In this document: in pieces, positions 54,357 to 62,180 of the stretch | Layout of the letters: the number at the start of each line of letters is the position of its first letter | How positions within the stretch are numbered: position 1 is the stretch's first letter | Origin: Terriglobus sp. TAA 43 | Lineage (GTDB): Bacteria > Acidobacteriota > Terriglobia > Terriglobales > Acidobacteriaceae | Length of the DNA: 64,000 nucleotides | NCBI RefSeq assembly: GCF_000800015.1 | Contig: NZ_JUGR01000001.1 | Location: 558,001-622,000 of the forward strand | Direction of reading: 5' to 3' | The notes under the pieces: model-generated | Databases searched by the model: none | The model's input: the letters and a program-made list of their open reading frames with translations, nothing else | What the model was told of the DNA's origin: nothing | Position numbers and translations under genes: made by a program

Positions 54357-55133
54357 TCAAGCAAATCGTGCGTACAACAAAAATTCCCGATTCCCTTCCA
54401 TCCCGGTGATCGGTGAATCAATCACCTCCATCGTCTCGCCGCCCGCCACACGAATCGCCTCTTTCACGCGCTCCGTTGCAATGCGATAGGCCTCTGGATC
54501 GCGCACGATACCGCCCTTGCCCACCCATTCACGGCCAGCCTCAAACTGCGGTTTCACCAGCACCACACACTCACCCGCCCACTTCGATTCCGGCTTCGTC
54601 AAAGCAGCCACCACAGCCGCAATCACCAGCGACGCAGAGATAAACGAAACATCCATGGAAAAGAAACTCGGCGCAACATCGGCCGACAACGCGCCAGCTT
54701 CCGAAAGCAACGCACCCGGCTCCAGCAGCCGCGCATTCGTGCGCTCCAGCAGCTTCACGCGCGCGTCCATACGCAACGACATCGCAAGCTGCCCATAACC
54801 CGTATCCACCGCCAGCACACCCACAGCACCAGCCTGCAACATGCAATCCGTAAAGCCGCCGGTAGAAGCACCGATATCGACACACAGCCGTCCCGCAAGA
54901 TCAATCTTCCAGTGATCCAGCGCGCCACGCAGCTTCAACCCACCGCGACTGACGTACGGCATGTCCTCACCCAGGATGCGAATCGCCGCGTCTTCAGCCA
55001 TCGCAAAGCCTGCCTTGGTCTGCTTCTGTTCGTCCACTAGCACACGGCCAGCCAGGATAAGACTCGCGGCACGTTCTCGCGAAGGAACCAGCCCTCGCTC
55101 AACCAATGCCTTATCCAACCGAACCTTTGCCAT
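54357..55133 (-). CDS. tlyA: TlyA-family rRNA 2'-O-methyltransferase
   Basis: A 258-residue protein with an S4 RNA-binding domain (1-62; RLDKALVERGLVPSRERA) followed by an FtsJ-like methyltransferase domain with the SAM site CVDIGASTGGFTDC (about 84-97), VDTGYGQL and VKPQFEAG. TlyA proteins methylate cytidines in 16S and/or 23S rRNA; the old name haemolysin is misleading. GGAGG precedes the ATG. Likely cotranscribed with nadK. Confidence 0.92.
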   Translation of the reverse strand: MAKVRLDKALVERGLVPSRERAASLILAGRVLVDEQKQTKAGFAMAEDAAIRILGEDMPYVSRGGLKLRGALDHWKIDLAGRLCVDIGASTGGFTDCMLQAGAVGVLAVDTGYGQLAMSLRMDARVKLLERTNARLLEPGALLSEAGALSADVAPSFFSMDVSFISASLVIAAVVAALTKPESKWAGECVVLVKPQFEAGREWVGKGGIVRDPEAYRIATERVKEAIRVAGGETMEVIDSPITGMEGNREFLLYARFA

Positions 55134-55189
55134 CTTTCAGCCTCCATTTCCATCCTCGCAGAGATTGCGCAAAGCCCACACCTGCGGGT

Positions 55190-55195
55190 TACACT
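55190..55195 (+). promoter_or_regulatory. Putative -10 element for the sigma-factor operon
   Basis: TACACT, with TTGCGC 19 nt upstream (55165-55170). GGGAGG follows at 55200-55205, so here a normal short leader with a ribosome site is possible, which would favour the TTG at 55217 as start. Confidence 0.35.
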
Positions 55196-55282
55196 CAACG
55201 GGAGGTCAGGTCGCCTTTGCGGATTCGCATCCAGTTCTGGACACGCACACCGCCTGAGGATGCGCTGACTTCTTCCACGCCC

Positions 55283-55909
55283 ATGGCATCATCATCAGAA
55301 TTTTCTTTCGGCAACATCACACCGCGCCCCAATCCCGCGGAACCTTTCGCGCGTTCCTTTTCCCGCGAGAGCGAGATCCTGCCCTCCAGCGACGACGGCT
55401 TCCTTCTCCGCGGCGTCCAGCGCGGAGACGAAGCAGCCATAGCGCAACTCTTTGACCGCTATGCGAAGCTCGTCTACTCCGTGGCACTCCGCGTCCTGCG
55501 TGATCCTTCCTCCGCGGAAGACGTTCTTCATGAAGTCTTCCTGAATCTCTGGAACCAGTCAGAGTCGTACAACGATGCAACTGCATCACTGGGCGGATCG
55601 CTCGCCGTAGCTGCACGCAACCGCTCGCTGGACACGCTCCGTCGCAAGAAAACAGACGCAAAGGTGCAGGAGTTCCAATTGCCCTCCGCAGTCCGTCTCT
55701 CCGAAGAATCGGATCGCAACGGGACACTCGGACGTACTCGCGCCGCGCTACTGAATCTGCCTGCCGAACAGCGCAAAACGCTCGACATGGCTTACTTCGA
55801 CGGCCTCACGCACACGGAAATCGCCGAGTTAACCGGCGACCCTGCTTCCACCGTGAAGACTCGTATCCGTACAGGGCTGCTGCAGCTCAGAAAGGCCATG
55901 CAGGGATGA
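55283..55909 (+). CDS. ECF-type RNA polymerase sigma factor
   Basis: A sigma-70-family factor of 208 residues with region 2 (about 45-110; AIAQLFDRYAKLVYSVALRVL, then DVLHEVFLNLW) and region 4 (about 145-205; LPAEQRKTLDMAYFDGLTHTEIAELTG). There is no region 1 or 3, as in ECF factors. The gene overlaps the anti-sigma gene by 4 nt (ATGA), so it is controlled by its co-expressed partner. ATG 55283 has no ribosome site; a TTG at 55217 lies 11 nt after GGAGG and would add 22 residues, so the true start is uncertain. Target promoters are unknown. Confidence 0.87.
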   Translation: MASSSEFSFGNITPRPNPAEPFARSFSRESEILPSSDDGFLLRGVQRGDEAAIAQLFDRYAKLVYSVALRVLRDPSSAEDVLHEVFLNLWNQSESYNDATASLGGSLAVAARNRSLDTLRRKKTDAKVQEFQLPSAVRLSEESDRNGTLGRTRAALLNLPAEQRKTLDMAYFDGLTHTEIAELTGDPASTVKTRIRTGLLQLRKAMQG

Positions 55910-56844
55910 CCCGGCAACAACCCGTCACCGCCGAAGACCTTTACCTGTACGCCATGCAGCTGCTGTTGCCTGAAGAGCAAACGCGTCTTCAGGAATTCCT
56001 CCAGCATTCTCCTGAAGCTCGCAAAGAGCTGGCGAATGTCCACGGCGATCTCATCCTCCTGTCGATGACGCCGGAACAGCACACACCGCCAGCACTCTGC
56101 CGCCAGCGTCTCCTCAAGCAGATTGCGCGTGGCAAGAAATCACAATCTGCAATCCATTCCGTCGCCGATCGCGCCACAGCGCAGCACGCCATCGCGACAG
56201 ATCCGATCCTGACGCCGGAACCCGCTCCCGACCGCCTCAGCGCCATTCGCGACGATAGCTACACGCCGTCGCCGGAAGCTTCGCTGCCCTTCCGCTCCTT
56301 TCAGGAAGAAGAGCCCCAGCGAAACATCTTCACGCGGCTTCTTCCGTGGGCAGGATGGGCCTTGGCCGCGGGTCTCGCCGCCAGCACCTTCACCCTGTGG
56401 CATAAAGCCGAAACTCTGCAGGAGACAGCCACAACGGCGAACGCGAAGGCAGCGCGCATCGCGACAGAGTCTGACAATTCACTGCGAGTGCTCGACGTCC
56501 TGCGCAATAGCGCGGCCCAGCGGTTCCAGCTCACAAAGCAAAGCTCGCAGCCCATCGCGAATGCGCGGGTCACCTACGTGTCGGAGACGGGTTCGCTCAT
56601 CTTTCAGGGCGCAAACCTTGACCAGTTGCCCGCAGGTAAAGTCTACGAACTCTGGCTCATCCCCGTAGGCGAAGGCCGCACGCCCATTCCTGCAGGAACC
56701 TTCCGCCCCGACGAACGCGGTTACGCCAGCATCGTCCTGCCCGACATCCCCAAGGGAGTTGTCGCGGGCACCTTCGGCGTCACCATGGAAGAAGAAGGCG
56801 GAGCGAAGAACCCCACCCTGCCCATCCTCATGATCGGCGCGTAG
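55906..56844 (+). CDS. RskA-like membrane anti-sigma factor
   Basis: A 312-residue anti-sigma factor. The N-terminal 75 residues form a helical sigma-binding region (AEDLYLYAMQLL...LQEFLQHSPEARKEL), then a long disordered linker, one membrane helix (about 145-165) and an extracytoplasmic RskA-type domain (about 190-305) ending IPKGVVAGTFGVTMEEEGGAKNPT. It should hold the upstream sigma factor at the membrane until a signal on the periplasmic side triggers release, probably by proteolysis. It lacks the HxxxCxxC zinc motif of ZAS-type anti-sigmas. Confidence 0.87.
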   Translation: MTRQQPVTAEDLYLYAMQLLLPEEQTRLQEFLQHSPEARKELANVHGDLILLSMTPEQHTPPALCRQRLLKQIARGKKSQSAIHSVADRATAQHAIATDPILTPEPAPDRLSAIRDDSYTPSPEASLPFRSFQEEEPQRNIFTRLLPWAGWALAAGLAASTFTLWHKAETLQETATTANAKAARIATESDNSLRVLDVLRNSAAQRFQLTKQSSQPIANARVTYVSETGSLIFQGANLDQLPAGKVYELWLIPVGEGRTPIPAGTFRPDERGYASIVLPDIPKGVVAGTFGVTMEEEGGAKNPTLPILMIGA

Positions 56845-56870
56845 GCCCAAAGCGCAAATCAGCACAAAGT

Positions 56871-56900
56871 AAAAGGGGGACCCCGAAGGGTCCCCCTTTT
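56871..56900. terminator. Bidirectional terminator, anti-sigma / beta-propeller gene
   Basis: A 13-bp perfect stem AAAAGGGGGACCC (56871-56883) and GGGTCCCCCTTTT (56888-56900), loop CGAA. T-runs on both strands come from the stem ends. Confidence 0.88.
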
Positions 56901-56914
56901 AGTACATCAAGGAG

Positions 56915-58204
56915 TTACTGCGAAACGCGAACTCCAATACCCTTGCCCTGCAACTGAATGGTCGACGTCACAACGTCCGTATCGGTACGGATCATCGTCA
57001 GCGTCTGCGTATCCGCAGCAGTTACCAGAATCTTGCCGGTAGGATTGCCCGCAACAGCCTGAATCCAGTTCAGCGAACCGCCCACGGTGATCGTCTTGGT
57101 GGCCACCATCGTGTTCATGTCCACCACCGTAACCGTGCCATCGGCATTCGCCACGTAAGCCTTGCTCAGGTCCGACAGAATCGCCACCTGCACCGGATTC
57201 ACGCCCACCGGAACGGTCGACAGCACCGTGCCAAAGTTCGCAGCATCTGCCGGATTGTTTGCATCGCAGGCCGCATTGCCCGGCAGCGCAACCTGGTTGC
57301 AGAGCGCCACGTTGATAATGCTCAGCGATCCAGCAGACGTTCCGTTGCCCTTGTTCAGCACAGCAATCTCATTAATCGCAGGAGCCACATCTGCCCAGAT
57401 CGGGTTCGATCCAACCGTGATGGTCTTATCCAGATTGTTGCCCACCGTGTTGATCACGGTCACCGTACCGCTGCCCTGATTCAGGACGAAAGCGCGGCGC
57501 GCATCCGGCGTCATCACACCGTAAATAGGGTTGATACCCACAGGAATGCTTGCGGAGATCGCATTGTTCGCTGTTCCGGTACCCGCTTCGATAGCCGTCG
57601 CCGTACCAAGACCGGTACCCGGAGTTGCACCCTGGCTCAGCGTGTACACACGCGTCGCGCTCGCATTAGCGATGGTGTACACAGGATTCGCCGGTACTGG
57701 CAGTTCCTGACGGATCGTCGGAGGTGTTCCTGCCGACAGCACAGCCACCTTGTTCACCGTCGGCTCGATGATGAAAACCGGACCAGCAGTGCCGTTCGTC
57801 GTAATCTGCGTCGGATTTACACCCTGCGCCAGCGACGAATGCTTCACCGTCGTCGTCATCAGGCCTTCAGCAGCACTAAACGAGTCGATGACCGAATTGC
57901 CGCTATGCAGAACATAAGCCTGGCCTCCCGAATCCACCGTAAAGTACAGAGGACTCGGAGCAACAGCGGCCGTGGCGGCCACCGTCTCGCCAAAAACATT
58001 AACGACCGTCGCAAGACCATCGTTGCCGTTGCCCGGATCGGCAACTGCCGTGGCGTATACCAGCGGCTGAGTCGAAGGACCAACCGGATTGATCGCGCTG
58101 ACAACTGGCCGATAGTTATTGCCGCAACCGGCAATGGCCAACACCGCAATTGCGCTCAAACCAGCCGCGCTTACGCGAAATACCTGACGTGGAAGTGAAA
58201 CCAA
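56915..58204 (-). CDS. YncE-like beta-propeller lipoprotein
   Basis: A 429-residue lipoprotein. The signal peptide ends in a lipobox LAIAGC (Cys27), and the mature part holds about seven beta-propeller blades of the YVTN/YncE type (repeats such as RAFVLNQGSGTVTVINT, KAYVANADGTVTVVDMNT). Such proteins are exported and may bind ligands or DNA; function here is unknown. The open frame starts at a TTG 37 codons upstream, but GCAGGAG with a 5-6 nt spacer precedes the TTG at 58204, which also gives a normal signal peptide. Confidence 0.8.
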   Translation of the reverse strand: MVSLPRQVFRVSAAGLSAIAVLAIAGCGNNYRPVVSAINPVGPSTQPLVYATAVADPGNGNDGLATVVNVFGETVAATAAVAPSPLYFTVDSGGQAYVLHSGNSVIDSFSAAEGLMTTTVKHSSLAQGVNPTQITTNGTAGPVFIIEPTVNKVAVLSAGTPPTIRQELPVPANPVYTIANASATRVYTLSQGATPGTGLGTATAIEAGTGTANNAISASIPVGINPIYGVMTPDARRAFVLNQGSGTVTVINTVGNNLDKTITVGSNPIWADVAPAINEIAVLNKGNGTSAGSLSIINVALCNQVALPGNAACDANNPADAANFGTVLSTVPVGVNPVQVAILSDLSKAYVANADGTVTVVDMNTMVATKTITVGGSLNWIQAVAGNPTGKILVTAADTQTLTMIRTDTDVVTSTIQLQGKGIGVRVSQ

Positions 58205-58367
58205 ACGCTGCTCCTGCTTCGGGAGCACTGCGGCCCCGCCATCTTCAGATTGTAACGGATATAAGGGCGCAACCCCGGCACCTTTCCAGATGCCCGTGAT
58301 GCATTCCTCAACCAAGAGACGAAGTCGTCCTCAAATCGTCATCCAACGGTCAGGAGAACGGCAGCTT

Positions 58368-59033
58368 CTAAGCCTCTTCCTTCCCTTCCATCCATCGTTT
58401 CGCCCATCCGGCCTCCACATGCAGCCGAAGGAAGGTGTAGCTCAACATTTCGTGTGTAATCCGTGTGAAATGTCCCCATGCTGACAAGTTTCCGTAGGCC
58501 GCACGTGGAGACGTCAACACATTTAGCCCCTCGCGCTCACATAATGCCCGTATCCGGAACAGATGCGTGCCATCGCTCACCACAATCACACGCTTCCATT
58601 GGTTGTCGCGTGCAATGCGCGCCAGTTGGTCCACCTGCTCGCCTGTGTCCAGCGACCGCGTCTCCGCAATGATGTGGTCATACGGCACGCCATTGGCCAG
58701 CAGGTAGTTACGCCCCACATCGCCTTCGCTCAGTCCGTTTTTCTTATCGGACGAACCGCCCAGCGTCACAATGTAAGGCGCCATGCCATGTTCGTAGAGC
58801 GAAACCACGTGGTCCAGCCGTGCGTGATACACCGGCGATGGACGCCCCACATATTGCGCCGCCCCAAATACCGCAATCGCATCCGAAGGCGCTGCCTGGT
58901 CTTCCTGCGCCACGCGGTCAATGCGCACATACAAACTGGCAAACCACGCCGCGGCGATCAGCACGACCACCACAAGCAGCGTTCGGAATGGGTGTCCGCC
59001 GCCGCGCTGCCGTCTTTCGGATCGTCGTGCCAT
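58368..59033 (-). CDS. DUF218 (YdcF/SanA/ElyC-like) membrane protein
   Basis: A 221-residue protein with one N-terminal membrane helix (about 17-37) and a DUF218 domain (about 50-195): AIAVFGAAQYVGRPSPVYHARLDHVV, VTLGGSSDKK, SEGDVGRNYL and VIVVSDGTHLFR. E. coli relatives ElyC and SanA affect envelope integrity and peptidoglycan synthesis through an undefined activity. It lies 14 nt after the tsaC-like gene on the same strand. Confidence 0.85.
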   Translation of the reverse strand: MARRSERRQRGGGHPFRTLLVVVVLIAAAWFASLYVRIDRVAQEDQAAPSDAIAVFGAAQYVGRPSPVYHARLDHVVSLYEHGMAPYIVTLGGSSDKKNGLSEGDVGRNYLLANGVPYDHIIAETRSLDTGEQVDQLARIARDNQWKRVIVVSDGTHLFRIRALCEREGLNVLTSPRAAYGNLSAWGHFTRITHEMLSYTFLRLHVEAGWAKRWMEGKEEA

Positions 59034-59047
59034 GTGCCTTTCGTTAC

Positions 59048-59692
59048 TTAGTGCTGGAGTGCCAGCGCAATCTCATGCGTTGGGATCGCGCCTTCACGCA
59101 GAATCATCCACGAATTTCCGCCACCGCTCAGATCCACAATCGTCGTGGGCACCGTTCGCGCGGTCGGGCCGCCATCCACAATCAGCGGAATCTTATCGCC
59201 CAACTGCTCGCGCACACACCGCGCGTGGCTACACTCGGGATGCCCCGCCAGGTTCGCAGAAGTCGCGGTGATCGGCATTCCCAAATGTTCCACCACCGCA
59301 CGCGCAATCGGAGCTTCCGGCACGCGAATCGCCACATTGCCGGTGTACGCCGTCACCCTCAGTGGCAATTTCGAACCCGCCTTCACGATGATCGTCAGAG
59401 GCCCCGGCCAGAATCGTTCCGCCAGCTTGTCAAAGGCGCTATCCAATCCCCGGGCCAGCTCGTATCCCTGTGCGGTACTTCCCACCAGCAGCGACAACGG
59501 CTTATGCTTCGCGCGGCTCTTCAACTCGTAAATCTGCTCCACTGCACGCAGATTCACCGGGTCTACGGCCAGACCGTAGAACGTGTCCGTCGGCAGCGCC
59601 ACCACCTGGCCACGCTCCACACACTGCGACACATACCCCACCAGCTCTGCCTCTGGTTCATCCGGATGAATCCGCAACACTTCTGCCGACAT
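59048..59692 (-). CDS. L-threonylcarbamoyladenylate synthase (TsaC/YwlC type)
   Basis: A 214-residue YrdC-fold protein that makes threonylcarbamoyl-AMP from threonine, bicarbonate and ATP for the t6A37 modification of tRNA. VVALPTDTFYGLAVD, LKSRAKHKPLSLLV, WPGPLTIIV, VAIRVPEAP and ITATSANLAG are the family motifs. It lacks the Sua5 C-terminal domain, so it is the short TsaC type. GGGAG 6 nt upstream supports the ATG at 59692 over the longer frame. First gene of a pair with the DUF218 gene. Confidence 0.92.
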   Translation of the reverse strand: MSAEVLRIHPDEPEAELVGYVSQCVERGQVVALPTDTFYGLAVDPVNLRAVEQIYELKSRAKHKPLSLLVGSTAQGYELARGLDSAFDKLAERFWPGPLTIIVKAGSKLPLRVTAYTGNVAIRVPEAPIARAVVEHLGMPITATSANLAGHPECSHARCVREQLGDKIPLIVDGGPTARTVPTTIVDLSGGGNSWMILREGAIPTHEIALALQH

Positions 59693-59836
59693 GCACACTC
59701 CCGAAGTCCCGCGAAGAACCTCCCTCGCAGCATCGCCCAAACCACACCGGAACGCAAGCAGCCGCAACAACTTAATCCGCATCAAGGCTCAAACCACCGA
59801 AAGGCGTCATCTCGAAAGTTCAAACAGTCAAACGCC

Positions 59837-59863
59837 GTCATTCTGAGCAAAGCGAAGAATCCC
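59837..59863 (+). repeat. REP-like intergenic repeat, copy 1
   Basis: GTCATTCTGAGCAAAGCGAA followed by GAATCCC. It shares its core with copy 2 (GTCATYCTGAGCRAAG), in the same orientation, 114 nt apart. Confidence 0.7.
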
Positions 59864-59915
59864 GACGCACTTCACCGCTCCGATACGCCCACCCCTTCCA
59901 ACCACAAACCAAATC

Positions 59916-59977
59916 AGCTTCGCTTTGCGAAGCTCAAACGAACGAAGTTCGTCATCCTGAGCGAAGTCGAAGGACCT
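59916..59977 (+). repeat. REP-like intergenic repeat, copy 2 with inverted repeats
   Basis: GTCATCCTGAGCGAAGTCGA then AGGACCT (59951-59977). Just upstream are AGCTTCGC-TTT-GCGAAGCT (59916-59934) and ACGAAC-GAA-GTTCGT (59938-59952), the second overlapping the repeat. The arms could fold as tight hairpins. Confidence 0.7.
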
Positions 59978-60019
59978 GCATTCCTCACCCTCACCACAAT
60001 GCCAAACCGCAAGCCCCGC

Positions 60020-60025
60020 TACACT
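60020..60025 (+). promoter_or_regulatory. Putative -10 element of the trmH-like gene
   Basis: TACACT ends 10 nt before the ATG at 60036, with no clear ribosome site. Confidence 0.35.
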
Positions 60026-60035
60026 TACCAGAGCA

Positions 60036-60800
60036 ATGCCCGAACGAATCACAAGCCGCACCAACGCCCGCGTCAAAGCCCTTCGCACCGCGCTGACCAC
60101 GCGCAAGTCCGACCACATCGGCATCGAAGGCTTCCATCTCGTCCGCGAGGCCATCGCCAGCGGCCTGCAACTCGACACGCTCTACCTCCGCGAAGACCTC
60201 GCGCACCTCCTGCGCGACCTCCCAGAAGACGCCGCCCGCGAAGTTCTGCTCCTCAGCCCCGACGCCTTCCAGGCCGCCACCGAAACCGAGAACGCGCAGG
60301 GCGCAGCCGCTCTCCTCGAACGACCCGAACTCCCCTACGCCCCGCGCACCGGCGACCTCATCCTCATCGCCGATGGCCTGCAGGACCCGGGCAATCTCGG
60401 CACCCTCATCCGTTCCGCCGAAGCCTTCGGGGCCTCCGCCGTGGCGCTCACGCCCGGCACCGTCGATCCCTGGAACGGCAAATGCCTCCGCGCCGCCGCT
60501 GGAGCCGCCTTCCGAGTCCCGCTCCCCCGCTGCGACAACGCACTGATCCAGGCACTAAAAGCCGTAGACAGCCAACTCCTAGCAGCCGTGGCCAAAGACG
60601 GCGAAGCCGCCCACGCCACCGACCTCCGCGGCACCATCGCACTAGTCATCGGCAACGAAGGCGCAGGCGTCTCCAGGCGGATGTTGTCGATCTGCGACAA
60701 GCAGATCACCTTAGCAACCACCGGCCCCACAGAAAGCCTCAACGCCGCAGTCGCAGGCTCCCTTCTGCTCTACGAAGCATCCCAACAGAGGAACTTCTAA
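60036..60800 (+). CDS. TrmH/SpoU-family RNA 2'-O-methyltransferase
   Basis: A 254-residue SPOUT methyltransferase. An N-terminal substrate-binding domain (about 1-90) with ITSRTNARVKALR and GIEGFHLVREA precedes the knotted catalytic domain (about 105-250) with DGLQDPGNLGTLIRSAEAFG (motif 1), VIGNEGAGVS (motif 2) and ITLATTGPTESLNAAVAGSLLLYE (motif 3). It methylates a ribose in rRNA or tRNA; the exact site cannot be read from sequence. Its stop overlaps the rarA start by one base (TAATG), so the two are coupled. Confidence 0.92.
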   Translation: MPERITSRTNARVKALRTALTTRKSDHIGIEGFHLVREAIASGLQLDTLYLREDLAHLLRDLPEDAAREVLLLSPDAFQAATETENAQGAAALLERPELPYAPRTGDLILIADGLQDPGNLGTLIRSAEAFGASAVALTPGTVDPWNGKCLRAAAGAAFRVPLPRCDNALIQALKAVDSQLLAAVAKDGEAAHATDLRGTIALVIGNEGAGVSRRMLSICDKQITLATTGPTESLNAAVAGSLLLYEASQQRNF

Positions 60801-62155
60801 TGGGCGGTCTCTTCGGCAATCTCGATCCCGTAGGCGCGCCGCTGAACCGCCGCGACATTCCACTCCCCGAGCGCATGCGCCCCACCACGCTCGACGAGTT
60901 CGCCGGCCAGAAACACCTCATCGGCCCCGGCAAACCCCTGCGCCTCGCCATCGACCGCGGCGAGCCCGGCTCCATGATCTTCTGGGGCCCTCCCGGCACC
61001 GGCAAAACCACGCTGGCAAAAATCATCGCGCGCGCCACCTCCGCCACCTTCATTGAGTTCTCCGCCGTCACCGCCGGCATTAAAGAAATCAAGCAGGTCA
61101 TGGCCGACGCGGAACGCGCCGCCGCCTCCGGCTCCCGCACCATCCTCTTCGTCGACGAAATCCATCGCTTCAACAAAGCCCAGCAGGACGCCTTCCTGCC
61201 CTTCGTCGAACGCGGCGCCATCCGCCTCATAGGGGCCACCACAGAAAACCCATCCTTCGAAGTCAACGCCGCATTGCTCTCCCGTTGCCGCGTCTACGTA
61301 CTGCAATCCATCCCCGACGCAGAGATCGTAGCGCTCCTCCAGCGCGCACTCACCGACGAAGATCGCGGCCTCGGCAGCCTTCAACTCACCGCAGCCGAAG
61401 GCGCACTCGAAGCCATCGCATCGTTCTCTAACGGCGACGCCCGCTACGCTCTCAACGCCCTCGAAACTGCAGCATCGCTCCTCATCGGTCGCGGCGAAAC
61501 CACGCTCACGCGCGAAGCCGTCGGCGACGCACTCCAGCAACGCACGCTCCTCTACGACAAGAACGGCGAGCAGCACTACGACCTCATCAGCGCGCTCCAC
61601 AAAAGCGTGCGCAACTCTGACGTCGACGCCTCGCTCTACTGGCTACGCCGCATGTTGGCCGCAGGCGAAGACCCCATGTACGTTGCCAGAAGAGTCGTCC
61701 GCATGGCCGTAGAAGACATCGGATTGGCCGCACCAGAAGCGCTCAATCTCACCTTGTCCGCGCAACAAGCCATGCATCTACTCGGCTCCCCCGAAGGCGA
61801 ACTCGCACTCGCACAGGCTGTCGTCTATCTCGCACTCGCACCCAAATCCAACGCCGTCTACGTAGCCTTCAACGAGACCGCAGCAGACGTGAACGCCACC
61901 GGCGCACAACCAGTACCGTTGCATCTGCGCAACGCCCCAACGCGCCTGCTGAAGAACCTCAACTACGGCAAGGACTACCAGTACGCGCACGATCTCCCCG
62001 GCAAAGTCGCCGACATGCAGTGCCTGCCCGAAGGCCTCGAAGATCGCCGCTACTACCGCCCCACCGACCAGGGTCGCGAACGCCAGCTATCCCAACGCAT
62101 GGAAGAAATCGCCCGTGCCAAAGCCGAAGCCGCAAATCAAAACAGGCGTAAGTAA
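60800..62155 (+). CDS. rarA: Replication-associated recombination protein A (RarA/MgsA)
   Basis: A 451-residue AAA+ ATPase of the clamp-loader family that acts at stalled replication forks with single-strand binding protein. Walker A GPPGTGKTT (63-71), Walker B ILFVDEIHRF (115-124), sensor 1 GATTENPSF and arginine finger region LLSRCRVY are all present, then the MgsA C-terminal tetramerisation region (YGKDYQYAHD). The ATG overlaps the trmH-like stop. The frame is open for over 600 codons upstream through other genes, a composition effect, not a fusion. Confidence 0.94.
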   Translation: MGGLFGNLDPVGAPLNRRDIPLPERMRPTTLDEFAGQKHLIGPGKPLRLAIDRGEPGSMIFWGPPGTGKTTLAKIIARATSATFIEFSAVTAGIKEIKQVMADAERAAASGSRTILFVDEIHRFNKAQQDAFLPFVERGAIRLIGATTENPSFEVNAALLSRCRVYVLQSIPDAEIVALLQRALTDEDRGLGSLQLTAAEGALEAIASFSNGDARYALNALETAASLLIGRGETTLTREAVGDALQQRTLLYDKNGEQHYDLISALHKSVRNSDVDASLYWLRRMLAAGEDPMYVARRVVRMAVEDIGLAAPEALNLTLSAQQAMHLLGSPEGELALAQAVVYLALAPKSNAVYVAFNETAADVNATGAQPVPLHLRNAPTRLLKNLNYGKDYQYAHDLPGKVADMQCLPEGLEDRRYYRPTDQGRERQLSQRMEEIARAKAEAANQNRRK

Positions 62156-62161
62156 CAAGTG

Positions 62162-62178
62162 CTGACTTAGTAAGTCAG
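62162..62178. terminator. Compact inverted repeat between rarA and the phosphoesterase gene
   Basis: CTGACTTA, one base, TAAGTCAG in the 25-nt gap between convergent genes. Without a T-run it is at best a weak bidirectional terminator. Confidence 0.35.
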
Positions 62179-62180
62179 AC

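Larger units (their letters stand above)
59693..60035. other. Intergenic region with degenerate repeats
   Basis: A 343-nt gap between divergent genes. It contains two copies of a GTCATYCTGAGC-type repeat, a third trace of one (GTCATCTCGAAAG, 59806-59818), two inverted repeats, and the -10 hexamer of the trmH-like gene. No gene is supported. Confidence 0.6.

Noticed and set aside
58820-60799. Long in-frame extension that would make rarA a 1111-residue protein
   Set aside because: The extension is Arg/Pro/His-rich and runs through the DUF218, tsaC-like and trmH-like genes. RarA homology starts at MGGLFGNLDP, where the TAATG overlap gives a normal start.
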